Assembly (NCBI RefSeq): GCF_013340935.1 | Contig: NZ_WHOS01000060.1 | Location: 1-43,404 of the forward strand | DNA: 43,404 nt | From: Azospirillum melinis | Lineage (GTDB): Bacteria > Pseudomonadota > Alphaproteobacteria > Azospirillales > Azospirillaceae | Direction: 5' to 3' | Shown here: one piece after another, positions 1 to 8,244 of the stretch | Layout of the letters: every line of letters begins with the position of its first letter | Position numbering within the stretch: position 1 is the first letter of the stretch | The notes under the pieces: model-generated | Told to the model about the DNA's origin: nothing | The model's database searches: none | What the model saw: only the letters and a program-made list of their open reading frames with translations | Program-made: the position numbers and the translations under genes

Positions 1-823
1 GTGGGGAGGGCTCCACATCGGCCGGCAACGGCTCGGCCCGCTCCGCAACCCCCGGCACGCTGTCGAACAGCGCGTCGATGGCGTCCTGGCTGACCTCCGG
101 CCCACCCAGTTGCGGTCCGTTCAGCAGATGCGCGTCCGGCCGGGTGTCGCCCAGCTTGCGGTGCGAGGACACCTCGCCCGACGCATGCTGCTGGGGGTCG
201 ACGGCCAGACGCTCGACGCCCCAGATCTCGATCATCGTGTTAACGCGCTCTTCGATGTAGCGCAGCGTGTTGACGACCTTGGTGGTGCGTTGGCCGGTGA
301 TGTCCTGGAAGGAACAGGCGGTCATGATCTCGATGCACCACGCCTCGACCGCGTCGATCCGTTCGGCCAGATCGTCGTCGTCGCGTGGAATCGACATGGT
401 GATTTCCTGAATCTTCTCCGTCGCGTTCAGGATGTCGGTGGTGGCGCGTTCGGTGGCGGCGACGATCTCGTCCAACTCGCCGGTCGCCGCCTCGATGCGG
501 TTGGATCCCGTGTCGGTCGCCTTCAGGGCCGCGATGTCGCTACGCGCCTCGCGCACCACCTGGGTGATGGCGGTCAGCTCCTGCTGGATGCGCGGGTCCT
601 CGCCGGGGGCGAAGGCGGTGAAGGCGCTGGGCGAGGTGCCGCTCAGCCGGTCGACCTGGGTGCCCAGCTTGTCCACAAGCCGGTGGAACTCGTCGGAGGC
701 GACGACGCGGCTGCGCCGGTCGCGCATGCGCAGGAAGGCCCGCCCCCGCGCGGTCTGCGACAGGGCCTCTTCCATCTGCAGATACTCTTGCTCGGTCAGT
801 TCGAGCAGTGACCCGCCGCTCAT
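1..823 (-). CDS. cheZ: Protein phosphatase CheZ, C-terminal end cut by window edge
   Basis: CheZ dephosphorylates CheY-P and so ends the chemotaxis signal at the flagellar motor. The reading frame starts at an ATG at 823 (MSGGSLLELTEQEYLQMEEA) and is open for 274 residues to the window edge with no stop, so the C-terminus is missing. A long helical N-terminal half leads to SFQDITGQR at about residues 171-179; D174 and Q178 match the D-x-x-x-Q catalytic signature of CheZ (D143/Q147 in E. coli). Near residue 244 the chain has VSQDAIDALFDSV, which resembles the CheY-binding peptide at the N-terminus of FliM. The gene diverges from the protease gene at 1105 across a 281-base spacer. The family call is firm; the role of the tail is inference. 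Confidence 0.88.
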   Translation of the reverse strand, partial: MSGGSLLELTEQEYLQMEEALSQTARGRAFLRMRDRRSRVVASDEFHRLVDKLGTQVDRLSGTSPSAFTAFAPGEDPRIQQELTAITQVVREARSDIAALKATDTGSNRIEAATGELDEIVAATERATTDILNATEKIQEITMSIPRDDDDLAERIDAVEAWCIEIMTACSFQDITGQRTTKVVNTLRYIEERVNTMIEIWGVERLAVDPQQHASGEVSSHRKLGDTRPDAHLLNGPQLGGPEVSQDAIDALFDSVPGVAERAEPLPADVEPSP

Positions 824-1019
824 AGCGCTCAACCCGTTCCTCGACAGCCGCGCCTTCCCGGCGTCTCCGGGACCGCGCCGACCATCGTCCTATACCACCG
901 TATTTCTTTACCGGGAGTTTCCGACGCCGCCACGTTATCATCGGGACGGCGGATTTTGGCGGACAGGGCGCGCCCACAGGGGCCGGATGGGGTCTAAAGG
1001 CCGTCAGATGGCCGACAGG

Positions 1020-1048
1020 CTTGAACCACCTTCGTTTTTATCCCAAAT
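1020..1048 (+). promoter_or_regulatory. Possible sigma-32-type promoter before the HtrA protease gene
   Basis: CTTGAA at 1020-1025 is followed, 16 bases on, by CCCAAAT at 1042-1048. This resembles the RpoH consensus (CTTGAA, then CCCCATnT) and lies 57 bases before the protease start codon. The -10 half is imperfect, so this is only a candidate, made more plausible by the heat-shock character of the downstream gene. Confidence 0.3.
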
Positions 1049-1104
1049 CAGCCCGATCGATGGCCATCTCGCCTTAGAAATTCCCAAAAGGAAAGGAACA
1101 GTCC

Positions 1105-2247
1105 ATGAAGACGGCGGTGCGTCCGGTGATGTTTGCGGCGGCGGTCGGGATCGCGGCGCTGACCGGCGGCGCGCTGGTGGCACCGGCCGACTCGGCGCTG
1201 GGCCGGATCGGTTCCGCCATCGGCCTCGGCGCCTCGCCGGCGGAGGCGGCGCTTCCCCTGGGTGCGGTCGGCGGTGGCACCATCGCCCCGATGCTGGAAC
1301 AGGTGACGCCGGCCGTGGTGAACATCTCGGTGCTGAGCCAGGCGCCCCAGGCGGAAAACCCGCTGCTGCGCGACCCGTTCTTCCGCCGTTTCTTCAACCT
1401 TCCCGACCAGATGCCGCAGTCCAAGCCGCAGGTCAGCGCCGGGTCGGGCGTGATCATCGATGCCCGCAACGGCTATGTCGTCACCAACAACCATGTGGTG
1501 GAGAACGCGCAGGAGATCGCGGTGACCCTGAAGGACCGCCGCCGCCTGCGGGCCAAGCTGATCGGCCGCGACGCCGCCACCGACATCGCCCTTCTGCAGA
1601 TCAAGGCCGACGGGCTGGCCGCGCTGTCCATCGGCGACTCGGACCGCACCAAGGTCGGCGATTTCGTCGTCGCCATCGGCAACCCGTTCGGACTCGGGCA
1701 GACGGTGACCTCCGGCATCGTCTCGGCAATGGGCCGCAGCGGGTTGAAGATCGAAGGGTACGAGGACTTCATCCAGACCGACGCCTCGATCAACCCCGGC
1801 AATTCCGGCGGCGCGCTGGTCAATTTCCAGGGAGAGCTGATCGGCATCAACACCGCCATCATCGGCCCGGCCGGCGGCTCGGTCGGCATCGGCTTCGCGG
1901 TGCCGGTCAGCATCGTCCGGTCGGTGGTGGAACAGCTGCGCGAATATGGCGAGGTGCGGCGCGGCCGGCTGGGCGTCGCCATCCAGGACCTGACGCCCGA
2001 CCTTGCGGAAAGCATGAGCCTTAAGGGCGACGAAGGCGCGCTGATCGCCAAGATCGAGCGCGGATCGCCGGCCGACAGTGGCGGTCTGCGCAGCGGCGAC
2101 GTGGTGATCGCGGTCGATGGCCGGCCGGTGCGCAGCGCCACCGATTTCCGCAACCGCATCGGCCTTCTGCGCGTCGGTACGCCGGTGCAGTTGACGGTGA
2201 TGCGCGAGGGCGGGCAAAAGTCGGTCACCGTCCGCACCCAGCGTTGA
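1105..2247 (+). CDS. HtrA/DegP-family periplasmic serine protease with one PDZ domain
   Basis: Trypsin-like envelope protease that degrades or senses misfolded periplasmic proteins. The 380-residue product has an N-terminal hydrophobic export or anchor segment (about residues 7-30) and possible signal cleavage near SPAEA-A at 48. The catalytic triad is visible: H130 in TNNHVV, D160 in ATDIALL and S234 in GNSGGAL. One PDZ domain follows (about 285-380, with RRGRLGVAIQDLT and the GSPADSGGLRSGDVV loop). A single PDZ makes it shorter than DegP and closer in layout to DegS or small DegQ-like enzymes. The start is supported by AAAGGAAAGGA just upstream. The next gene begins 67 bases downstream on the same strand and may be co-transcribed. 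Family is certain; the exact orthologue is not. Confidence 0.92.
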   Translation: MKTAVRPVMFAAAVGIAALTGGALVAPADSALGRIGSAIGLGASPAEAALPLGAVGGGTIAPMLEQVTPAVVNISVLSQAPQAENPLLRDPFFRRFFNLPDQMPQSKPQVSAGSGVIIDARNGYVVTNNHVVENAQEIAVTLKDRRRLRAKLIGRDAATDIALLQIKADGLAALSIGDSDRTKVGDFVVAIGNPFGLGQTVTSGIVSAMGRSGLKIEGYEDFIQTDASINPGNSGGALVNFQGELIGINTAIIGPAGGSVGIGFAVPVSIVRSVVEQLREYGEVRRGRLGVAIQDLTPDLAESMSLKGDEGALIAKIERGSPADSGGLRSGDVVIAVDGRPVRSATDFRNRIGLLRVGTPVQLTVMREGGQKSVTVRTQR

Positions 2248-2284
2248 CCGCACCACAACGTTGACGGCGCCACAGCGCTGACCG
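2239..2284 (+). repeat. Three degenerate 17-bp direct repeats after the protease gene
   Basis: CAGCGTTGACCGCACCA (from 2239), CAACGTTGACGGCGCCA (from 2256) and CAGCGCTGACCG (from 2273) repeat with an exact 17-base period. The first copy contains the TGA stop codon of the protease gene. It may be a local duplication that has drifted, or a set of protein-binding sites in the spacer. Confidence 0.6.
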
Positions 2285-2314
2285 AAGACCGTCGAGGAGC
2301 CACACCGTACCGGC

Positions 2315-3094
2315 ATGATGCGTTCGAACCCTCCCCGCCGTCCGGCCGCTCCGCCGGCGCCCACGCCCGGCCGCAGCGCGGCCCAGCGGCAGCGCGAGAT
2401 CGCGACGCTGCTGATGCGGCTCGACGCTATGCTGAAGCAGTCGGCCGAACTGGCCCAGACGGCGCGCGAGCGGGTGTCGGTCGGCGGGCTGGCCCGCTAT
2501 CGCCGCTTCAGCCGGCGGGTGCGCGACTTCTTTGCGCTGGCCGCCCTGACCCAGGAGCGGCTGGACGCGGCGCCGGAGGAGATGGAGGATCTGATCGACC
2601 CCATGACCACCGCGCTGGAGCGTCTGCACGCCCGCATGGTGGTCCAGTTCGTGGAGGGCAGCGCCGCCTTCTTCGCCAGCTTCGCGCGGGTGAAGGCCCT
2701 GCCCATCGGCACCCATGAGATGTGCGGTGTGGAGCTGCGCGGCGTCCTGGAAATCCGCAAGTTCCTGGACGACCCGCTCTATGAGGGGGAGCGCGGGCAG
2801 GCCCTGCGCGGCGAGGCCGACCGCATCGCCGCCCTGATCCGGCGGGTGATGGACCGCATCCCGCCGCTGCCCGATTTCGGCGACGAACCCAGCATCGGCC
2901 CGCGCGGTACGCTGAACAGTCCGCTGAAGGGCCCGAACGCCCATCTGCCGCCCGGCCGCGCCGCTCCCCGCCCGTCTGCCGACCGCTTGGCCGCCGCCCG
3001 TCCGAGCAGCATGCCGCCGGTTGCCGCTCCTAACCCGAGCACCGAGGTCCGCTCCCTCAGCCTCGACCAGTTCGAGGACGACGAGGAGGAGTAG
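2315..3094 (+). CDS. Hypothetical helical protein with proline-rich ends
   Basis: I do not recognise this 259-residue protein. There is no signal peptide or membrane segment. The N-terminus is rich in Pro, Ala and Arg (about residues 5-20); residues 22-185 are predicted helical by composition, with heptad-like leucines and several Arg/Glu-rich stretches; the C-terminal 70 residues are Pro/Ala-rich and low complexity, ending in an acidic tail QFEDDEEE. The start ATG at 2315 (a second ATG follows at 2318) is preceded by GAGGAG at about 2294-2299. It lies 67 bases after the HtrA-type protease gene in the same direction, so a shared transcript is likely, but this does not define a function. GC skew and codon use match the neighbours. 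Confidence 0.75.
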   Translation: MMRSNPPRRPAAPPAPTPGRSAAQRQREIATLLMRLDAMLKQSAELAQTARERVSVGGLARYRRFSRRVRDFFALAALTQERLDAAPEEMEDLIDPMTTALERLHARMVVQFVEGSAAFFASFARVKALPIGTHEMCGVELRGVLEIRKFLDDPLYEGERGQALRGEADRIAALIRRVMDRIPPLPDFGDEPSIGPRGTLNSPLKGPNAHLPPGRAAPRPSADRLAAARPSSMPPVAAPNPSTEVRSLSLDQFEDDEEE

Positions 3095-3157
3095 GGAGGG
3101 GAGGGGCCGGATCGACCGTCCCGTCCCCTCGGCATCCGCTGGTGCCCCCCTGGGCGC

Positions 3158-3409
3158 TCAGCGCCGGTGCTTGCCCTCGTCCGCCGTCAAGGCGCCGACC
3201 GCCGCGCCGGCGGCACCGCCCAGCAATCCGCCATAGACGGCGCTGCCGCCGGTGACGGCACCGATGGCCGCACCGCCGGCCGCACCGATGGCGCCGCCGG
3301 TCAGCGCGCGGTTCTCGCGATGGTTCAGGTTCGAACAGCCGCCGAGCAGGGTCGCGCCGATCATCAGCGCCATCGCCCCGGTGGTGAATGTCCGCATGGT
3401 GGTCTTCAT
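3158..3409 (-). CDS. Small glycine-zipper outer-membrane lipoprotein
   Basis: An 83-residue precursor with a type II signal peptide: basic start MKTTMRTF, hydrophobic core TGAMALMIGA, lipobox LLGGC with C25 as the lipidated cysteine. After SNLNHRENRAL comes a glycine zipper (GGAIGAAGGAAIGAVTGG, then GGLLGGAAGAAVGAL), the pattern of the OsmB/SlyB/YMGG-like families, which sit in the outer membrane and often respond to envelope or osmotic stress. A short charged tail ADEGKHRR ends the protein. It converges with the 259-residue gene on the plus strand. Only the family is supported; a specific role is not. Confidence 0.85.
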   Translation of the reverse strand: MKTTMRTFTTGAMALMIGATLLGGCSNLNHRENRALTGGAIGAAGGAAIGAVTGGSAVYGGLLGGAAGAAVGALTADEGKHRR

Positions 3410-3965
3410 CGGTCTCTTCCTTCGAACACAGGCACGTCGATAAGCCGACCGCCACCCTGCCGTCAGGCCGGGAACAAGCGGTCAAGCTTATGTTTGGTGA
3501 GTGGCGCCGGTCCTTGCTGTGACCATTTAGGGGTATCGATCTCATCTGATCAGGGCGCCCCACTCCTTTTGGATTGCAAGCAGTACGGAAGGTTGGGCGG
3601 ATGTGCGGCCTGGACCATGCGGCACAGCATGTACGCCAATTCCGGTGTCCGGCATCGAAAATAACGCCATTTAATTTATGGTTACCAAATGGTGTGGTAA
3701 GACCACATAAATTGTGTGCGGGCGTTTACAAATAGTTTGAAATTTTTCGATGAAAACTTCTTGTGAATTGGTTGGGAAACCCTTTAGGACCTCATCCACT
3801 ACCCCTTGGGGAAGACAGAAATCAGCTCCGGCTGCGGGCGTGCAAACGCCCAATGCCGAAAGGCCGACACTGGGAAGACCAGAGATGACAATCGTCGATA
3901 GAGACTTAGACAGGAACCGGCCGCTCCGCTCGCCATCCGACTCTCCGATGGGGAGGATCGTCGAG
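3410..3965. other. Intergenic stretch, AT-richer than the rest, with a dyad at 3673-3713
   Basis: The part from about 3650 to 3780 is clearly poorer in G+C than its surroundings. It contains AATTTATG (3673-3680) facing CATAAATT (3706-3713), with TGTGGT-AAG-ACCACA (3693-3707) inside; together these form an imperfect two-part dyad. This could be an operator or promoter for the small genes downstream. A 44-codon frame starting at 3601 behind GGAAGG is not convincing. I see no gene or RNA I can support here. Confidence 0.5.
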
Positions 3966-4151
3966 ATGGCGTTCAGCGGCTTGTGGGTGATCCGGAGGCG
4001 GGGCGCCCTGGCGGAGGTCGGCGGCCGGCTCTACTGGTCCGACCGCGCTTCGCTGGAGCAGGCTGCCGCGCGGGCCGGCATTCCGCTGTCCGCCGATGTC
4101 GTGCACACCGGCCGTCTCGACACCGACTGCTTCGACCCCGGCCGCCGCTAG
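3966..4151 (+). CDS. Small hypothetical protein
   Basis: An unrecognised protein of 61 residues, MAFSGLWVIRRRGALAEVGG at the start, then RLYWSDRASLEQAAARAGI. The start at 3966 is chosen because GGGGAGG lies about ten bases before it. The frame is open further upstream, with other ATGs at 3948, 3885 and 3750, but codons before 3885 are AT-rich and do not look coding. The composition (mixed strand and helix, no membrane segment) is consistent with a small cytoplasmic domain. Another small gene follows at 4302. Function is unknown and the coding call is moderate. Confidence 0.5.
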   Translation: MAFSGLWVIRRRGALAEVGGRLYWSDRASLEQAAARAGIPLSADVVHTGRLDTDCFDPGRR

Positions 4152-4301
4152 CCAGTCACCGATGGGGACGGTCCATTCACCTTCCGGGGGATGGAACAAC
4201 GACGAACGGACAGTTGCATGGGCGGCAGGCTGCTCCCAATATCCGGAGGATCGGCAAAGGTCAGAACCGGCCGTCCCGCAATCTCCGTTTCATTGGGGCC
4301 T

Positions 4302-4520
4302 ATGGAAGACATCGACCGCCAAAGAGCGCTGGCCTATTTCGAAAGGCTGGGAAAAGAGCGGGTTCGACTCTATACCGCCATCGACTGCGACCGTTTTCTC
4401 GGTGACTGGCAGGTCCGTGAACTGGCCGATCAGTGGCTTGATGCCAAGAATGCCGAAGACAGACCACGCCAGTTGGGATGGCCGCTGCTGCGGCGGCTCC
4501 TGTCCAACCGTCGCCCCTGA
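4302..4520 (+). CDS. Small hypothetical protein
   Basis: A 72-residue protein starting MEDIDRQRALAYFERLGKER. It is rich in charged residues, with no cysteine cluster, signal or membrane segment, and looks like a small helical protein. The frame extends upstream to 4191, but this ATG gives the more protein-like start; no strong ribosome site is seen. It converges with mtnA, whose stop is only 13 bases away on the other strand. I do not recognise the family; the coding call rests on codon bias and the amphipathic look of the product. Confidence 0.5.
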   Translation: MEDIDRQRALAYFERLGKERVRLYTAIDCDRFLGDWQVRELADQWLDAKNAEDRPRQLGWPLLRRLLSNRRP

Positions 4521-4532
4521 TCCCATCGCCCC

Positions 4533-5624
4533 TCACCCCCGCTCCGGAAACAGCCCCAGCAGCCCTTCGCGCGAGGCGGCGCAGACGCCGCGTTCGGTGA
4601 TAAGGCCGGTCACCAGCCTTGCCGGCGTGACGTCGAAAGCGTAATTCGCCACCGGGCTGCCGTCGGGGGTGACGCGCACCGTCTCGATCCGGCCATCGGC
4701 GGTGCGGCCGGTCAGCTCGCTCACCTCGCGGCCGTCGCGCTCCTCGATGGGAATCTCCCGCACACCGTCCGCGATGGTCCAGTCGATGGTCGGCGAAGGC
4801 AGCCCGACATAGAAGGGCACGCCGTTGTCGTGGGCGGCCAGCGCCTTCAGATAGGTGCCGATCTTGTTGCAGACGTCGCCGGTCGCGGTGGTGCGGTCGG
4901 TGCCGACGATGCACAGATCGACCTTGCCGTGCTGCATCAGGTGGCCGCCCACATTGTCGGCGATCACGGTGTGGGGAACGCCATGCTGCTTCAGTTCCCA
5001 GGCGGTCAGGCTGGCGCCCTGGTTGCGGGGCCGGGTCTCGTCCACCCAGACATGCAGTGGGATGCCCTGTTCGAAGGCGGCATAGACCGGGGCGAGTGCC
5101 GTTCCCCAATCGACGGTGGCGAGCCAGCCGGCGTTGCAGTGGGTCAGCACGTTGACCGGCTCCCCCGGTGCCTTGCGTGCTGCCGCGGCGCGGATCAATG
5201 CTGCGCCGTGCAGGCCGATGGAGCGGTTGATCTCCACATCCTCGTCGGCGATGGCCGCAGCCTCCGCCTCGGCGGCGCCGACGCGTTGCGACTCGGGCAG
5301 GGGGGCTAGCCGGCCGCGCATGCGCCCCAGCGCCCAGCGCAGGTTGACGGCGGTCGGACGGGTCGCCAGCAAGGTGGCACAGGCCTGTTCCATCCCGTGG
5401 TCGCTGGCATCGGTTCGCAGGGCCAGCGCCACGCCATAGGCCGCCGCCGCACCGATCAGCGGGGCGCCGCGCACCAGCATGGCGCGGATGGCGTGCGCGG
5501 CCTCCTCCAGGCTGGTCAGGCGGACGACGGCGAAGTCGTGCGGCAGCCTGGTCTGGTCGATGATGGCGACGACACCCTCGCCGTCCGGCCAGATGGTGCG
5601 ATAGGCCGTGCCGTCGATCCGCAT
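4533..5624 (-). CDS. mtnA: Methylthioribose-1-phosphate isomerase
   Basis: Converts 5-methylthioribose-1-phosphate to the ribulose form in the methionine salvage pathway; related to eIF2B subunits. The 363-residue product shows the family signatures MLVRGAPLIGAAAAYG (about 49-64), NVLTHCNAG with catalytic C163, and IVGTDRTTATGDVCNKIGT with catalytic D243, in the usual order and at the usual length. The start at 5624 (MRIDGTAYRT) is preceded by GGGGAGGA eight bases upstream; the frame is open further but without support. No other methionine salvage gene lies next to it. It is divergent from the histidine kinase gene at 5787. Confidence 0.95.
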   Translation of the reverse strand: MRIDGTAYRTIWPDGEGVVAIIDQTRLPHDFAVVRLTSLEEAAHAIRAMLVRGAPLIGAAAAYGVALALRTDASDHGMEQACATLLATRPTAVNLRWALGRMRGRLAPLPESQRVGAAEAEAAAIADEDVEINRSIGLHGAALIRAAAARKAPGEPVNVLTHCNAGWLATVDWGTALAPVYAAFEQGIPLHVWVDETRPRNQGASLTAWELKQHGVPHTVIADNVGGHLMQHGKVDLCIVGTDRTTATGDVCNKIGTYLKALAAHDNGVPFYVGLPSPTIDWTIADGVREIPIEERDGREVSELTGRTADGRIETVRVTPDGSPVANYAFDVTPARLVTGLITERGVCAASREGLLGLFPERG

Positions 5625-5786
5625 AAAACTATCCTCCCCATGCCTGCCGTAGTCTTGCCAAGTCCTTACCAACGCGGGATGACTTTGTCGGCACCCCACA
5701 ATAGGTGGTGGCCGCTGCCGCTTCAACACGGGTAGCGTTCGGCGGAACCGTCACCCGCCGGGCGGTGTTACCGTTTCCGGCTAAGA

Positions 5787-7478
5787 ATGAAGTGGCCGTA
5801 TCTCCAGATGGTTTCCGACACGATGCCGTTGCGCGCGCTGCGTTCCCAATCCTCTCCGCTCTACCGGCTGCCCGGTTCGGCGCTGGTCCTGATCGCCTGC
5901 ACCGCCGCGGTTCTGCTGACCATCGGGCTGTCGGCCGTGTTCGCCTGGCGTGACCGCAACGAGGCGGTCCAGCAGGCGACCGGCGTGGCCGGCAACATCG
6001 GGCTGCTGGCGGCGGAGCATGCCGCCCGTCTGATCGAGTCGGGCGACCTGCTGCTGACCCAGACGGCGACCTTGGCCGGTCAGGCCGGCACGCCGCTGCC
6101 CGACGATGCGGCGACCCGCGACCGCATGGCCTTGCTGGCGGCCAGCGCTCCCCACGTGGTCGGGCTGGAGATCCGCGATGCCGCGGGCGCCCTGCGGCTG
6201 TCGAGCCTGCCGGACGCAGCGCCCGGCGCCGGCATGCCGGCGCTGAAGCCGAATGGCATGACCATCGGCAGCGGCCGGATGGGCAGGCGTGCGGTGGTTC
6301 TCCTGGCGCAGCCTCTGCCGGGCGGTACGGCCGCCAGCGGTTCCGGCGCCGCGCCGCGCGGCTGGGCGGTGGCGGGGCTCGACGCGCGCGCCTTCCGCGA
6401 TGTCTACCGCTCGCTCGACGTCGGCTACGGCCACAGCATCTCCATCATGCTGTCGGACGGAACGCCGCTGCTGCGCGAGCCGGAGGGCGGCGGCACCACG
6501 GGCGGCAATCCCGGGGATGAAACCGTCAGCCACGCCGACGACATCACCGTGACCCGTCCGATCGGCGACACCGGCCTGTCGGCCGCGGTGACCATCACCA
6601 CCGAAAGCGTCCTGCGGCGCTGGAGCGAGCGGCTGTGGATTTACGCCGCCTTCGCCGCCGCGGCCTGCGCGACGGTGGCGGTGATCGGCGCGCTCGCCAT
6701 CCAGCGCGCCCGGAAGGAGCGCGAGGCCGAGGACGCCCTGCAACACGCCTACGACACGCTGGAGGAAAATGTTCATCAGCGCACCGCCCAGCTGGAACGG
6801 GCCAACGCCCAGCTGGAAGCGGCGGTGACCGACAAGGAGGTGCTGTTGAAGGAGGTTCAGCACCGGGTGAAGAACAACCTTCAGGTCATTTGCAGCCTGC
6901 TGCGCCTGCAAGCCGCCCGCATCGACGAGAGGGCGCGGCGCGGCTTCGACGAGAGCCTGCGCCGCATCCAGACCATGAGCCTGCTGCACGAGCTGCTTCA
7001 CCGTTCGGCCGAGCCGGCACACATCAACTTTGCCGACGCGCTGCGCCAGATGTGCGACGGGCTGGTCCGTTCCGACAACCCGACGGCCGCCCGGCTGGAA
7101 CTGGAAGCACAGGACTGGATCGTCGATGCCGACCGCGCCACGCCGCTGGCCATTGCCACCAGCGAGCTGGTGTCCAACGCCCTGCTGCACGCCTTCCCGC
7201 ACGGCCATCCGGGAACGGTGCGCGTGCTGCTGGAGCGCGAGGAAAACGGCATGCGGCTGATCGTGCGCGACAATGGCGTCGGCCTGCCCGCCGGCATGCC
7301 GAGCCAGCATAAGCGTCCAACCCGCGGCGGCGCCAGCAGCGGGCTCGGCCTTAATCTGGTGCAGGCGCTGTCGCACCAGGCCGGCGCCACGCTGAAGATC
7401 GAGCGCGATGGCGGCACAATCTTCACCCTGACCATTCCCAATCTGCCGGTCCGCCAGCACGCCAAATCAGCGGCGTAA
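5787..7478 (+). CDS. Membrane sensor histidine kinase, HisKA_2 family
   Basis: A 563-residue inner-membrane kinase. A first membrane segment (about 31-53) and a second (about 283-303) bracket a roughly 230-residue periplasmic sensor region of the double-cache type by length. A coiled coil (about 310-350) joins the HisKA_2 phosphoacceptor domain, with LLKEVQHRVKNNLQVICSLL and H359 as the phosphorylated histidine. The ATPase domain shows the N-box (SELVSNALLHAF), DNGVGLP and SGLGLNLVQAL. In alphaproteobacteria such kinases often feed single-domain regulators or PhyR of the general stress response. No response regulator lies beside it, so its partner is unknown. The start codon is uncertain (ATGs at 5787, 5808 and 5823; none has a strong ribosome site). 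Confidence 0.9.
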   Translation: MKWPYLQMVSDTMPLRALRSQSSPLYRLPGSALVLIACTAAVLLTIGLSAVFAWRDRNEAVQQATGVAGNIGLLAAEHAARLIESGDLLLTQTATLAGQAGTPLPDDAATRDRMALLAASAPHVVGLEIRDAAGALRLSSLPDAAPGAGMPALKPNGMTIGSGRMGRRAVVLLAQPLPGGTAASGSGAAPRGWAVAGLDARAFRDVYRSLDVGYGHSISIMLSDGTPLLREPEGGGTTGGNPGDETVSHADDITVTRPIGDTGLSAAVTITTESVLRRWSERLWIYAAFAAAACATVAVIGALAIQRARKEREAEDALQHAYDTLEENVHQRTAQLERANAQLEAAVTDKEVLLKEVQHRVKNNLQVICSLLRLQAARIDERARRGFDESLRRIQTMSLLHELLHRSAEPAHINFADALRQMCDGLVRSDNPTAARLELEAQDWIVDADRATPLAIATSELVSNALLHAFPHGHPGTVRVLLEREENGMRLIVRDNGVGLPAGMPSQHKRPTRGGASSGLGLNLVQALSHQAGATLKIERDGGTIFTLTIPNLPVRQHAKSAA

Positions 7479-7505
7479 GGAAAAAGATCGGACTGAAAAT
7501 GGAAA

Positions 7506-7538
7506 GGGCCTCCCCCATCCTGCCGGACGGGGAGGCCC
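7506..7538. terminator. Shared terminator between the kinase gene and dps
   Basis: GGGCCTCCCC (7506-7515) and GGGGAGGCCC (7529-7538) form a perfect ten-base-pair stem with a 13-base loop. Read on the minus strand, the stem is followed by TTTCCATTTTC, so it best serves dps, whose stop is 40 bases away. It lies 27 bases after the kinase stop and can end both transcripts. Confidence 0.75.
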
Positions 7539-7577
7539 TGAACCTTTCGACCGACCGCCTTGCGGCCGGTGCGGTGA

Positions 7578-8045
7578 CTACTCCAGCATGCTGCGCAGCA
7601 TCCAGGCGGTCTTGTCGTGGATTTGCAGGCGCTGGGTCAGCAGGTCGGCGGTCGGCTCGTCGCTGCCCTGCTCGGCCAGCGGGAAGACGCCTCGGATGGT
7701 GCGGGCAGCGGCCTCGTGGCCTTCGACCAGCTGGCGGATCATGTCGTTCGCCTTGGGAACGCCCGCCTCTTCCTTGATCGAGGCCAGCTGCGCAAACTGC
7801 GAGAAGCTGCCCGGCGCCGGATAGCCCAGGGCGCGGATACGCTCGGCGATCTCGTCCAGCGCAGTCCACAGCTCCGTATACTGGGTCATGAACATGGTGT
7901 GGAGCGTGTTGAACATCGGACCGGTGACGTTCCAGTGGAACGAATGGGTCTTAATGTAGAGTGCGAAGGTGTCGGCCAGAACCTTGTTCAGCCCTTCGGC
8001 GATGGATTTGCGGTCTGCGTCCGAGATCCCGATGTCGATCTTCAT
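7578..8045 (-). CDS. dps: Dps-family DNA-binding ferritin-like protein
   Basis: Dps forms a 12-subunit shell that oxidises and stores iron with hydrogen peroxide and protects DNA under starvation and oxidative stress. The 155-residue product has the Dps ferroxidase ligands: H37 in SFHWNVTGP, H49 in TLHTMF, and D64/E68 in ALDEIAERIRALG, spaced as in the family. The start at 8045 (MKIDIGISDADRKSIAEGLN) has AAGGA before it; the frame continues upstream but with no protein-like sequence. The N-terminus is short and lacks the lysine-rich DNA-binding tail of E. coli Dps. Transcribed alone, with its own terminator at 7506-7538. Confidence 0.92.
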   Translation of the reverse strand: MKIDIGISDADRKSIAEGLNKVLADTFALYIKTHSFHWNVTGPMFNTLHTMFMTQYTELWTALDEIAERIRALGYPAPGSFSQFAQLASIKEEAGVPKANDMIRQLVEGHEAAARTIRGVFPLAEQGSDEPTADLLTQRLQIHDKTAWMLRSMLE

Positions 8046-8244
8046 GCTTCGATCCTTGTTGTTGGGTCCTGCATCATACCCCGGCTTCGGCACGGCCGTA
8101 ACCGGCCGCCGCCCCCGCGGCCCCGGGACAAGAGCTTGGGCGCAGGCGGATCGTTTCAAGTCTGATGCGACCAAACTTCGCGGGCAAACTTCGCCGGCAG
8201 GTGATGAGTCCCGGGCGCGTGCCTACCCCCTCCGCCCGTTCTCC

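Noticed and set aside
432..2024. Long open frame (530 codons) on the plus strand over cheZ and the protease gene
   Set aside because: It runs antisense to cheZ and out of frame over a protease gene with full motifs; its product is Arg/Gly/Pro-rich without domains, as expected for a shadow frame in GC-rich DNA.
3601..3735. 44-codon frame behind GGAAGG in the AT-rich patch
   Set aside because: Codon use is unlike the neighbours, and nothing in the product suggests a protein; the dyad beneath explains the sequence better.
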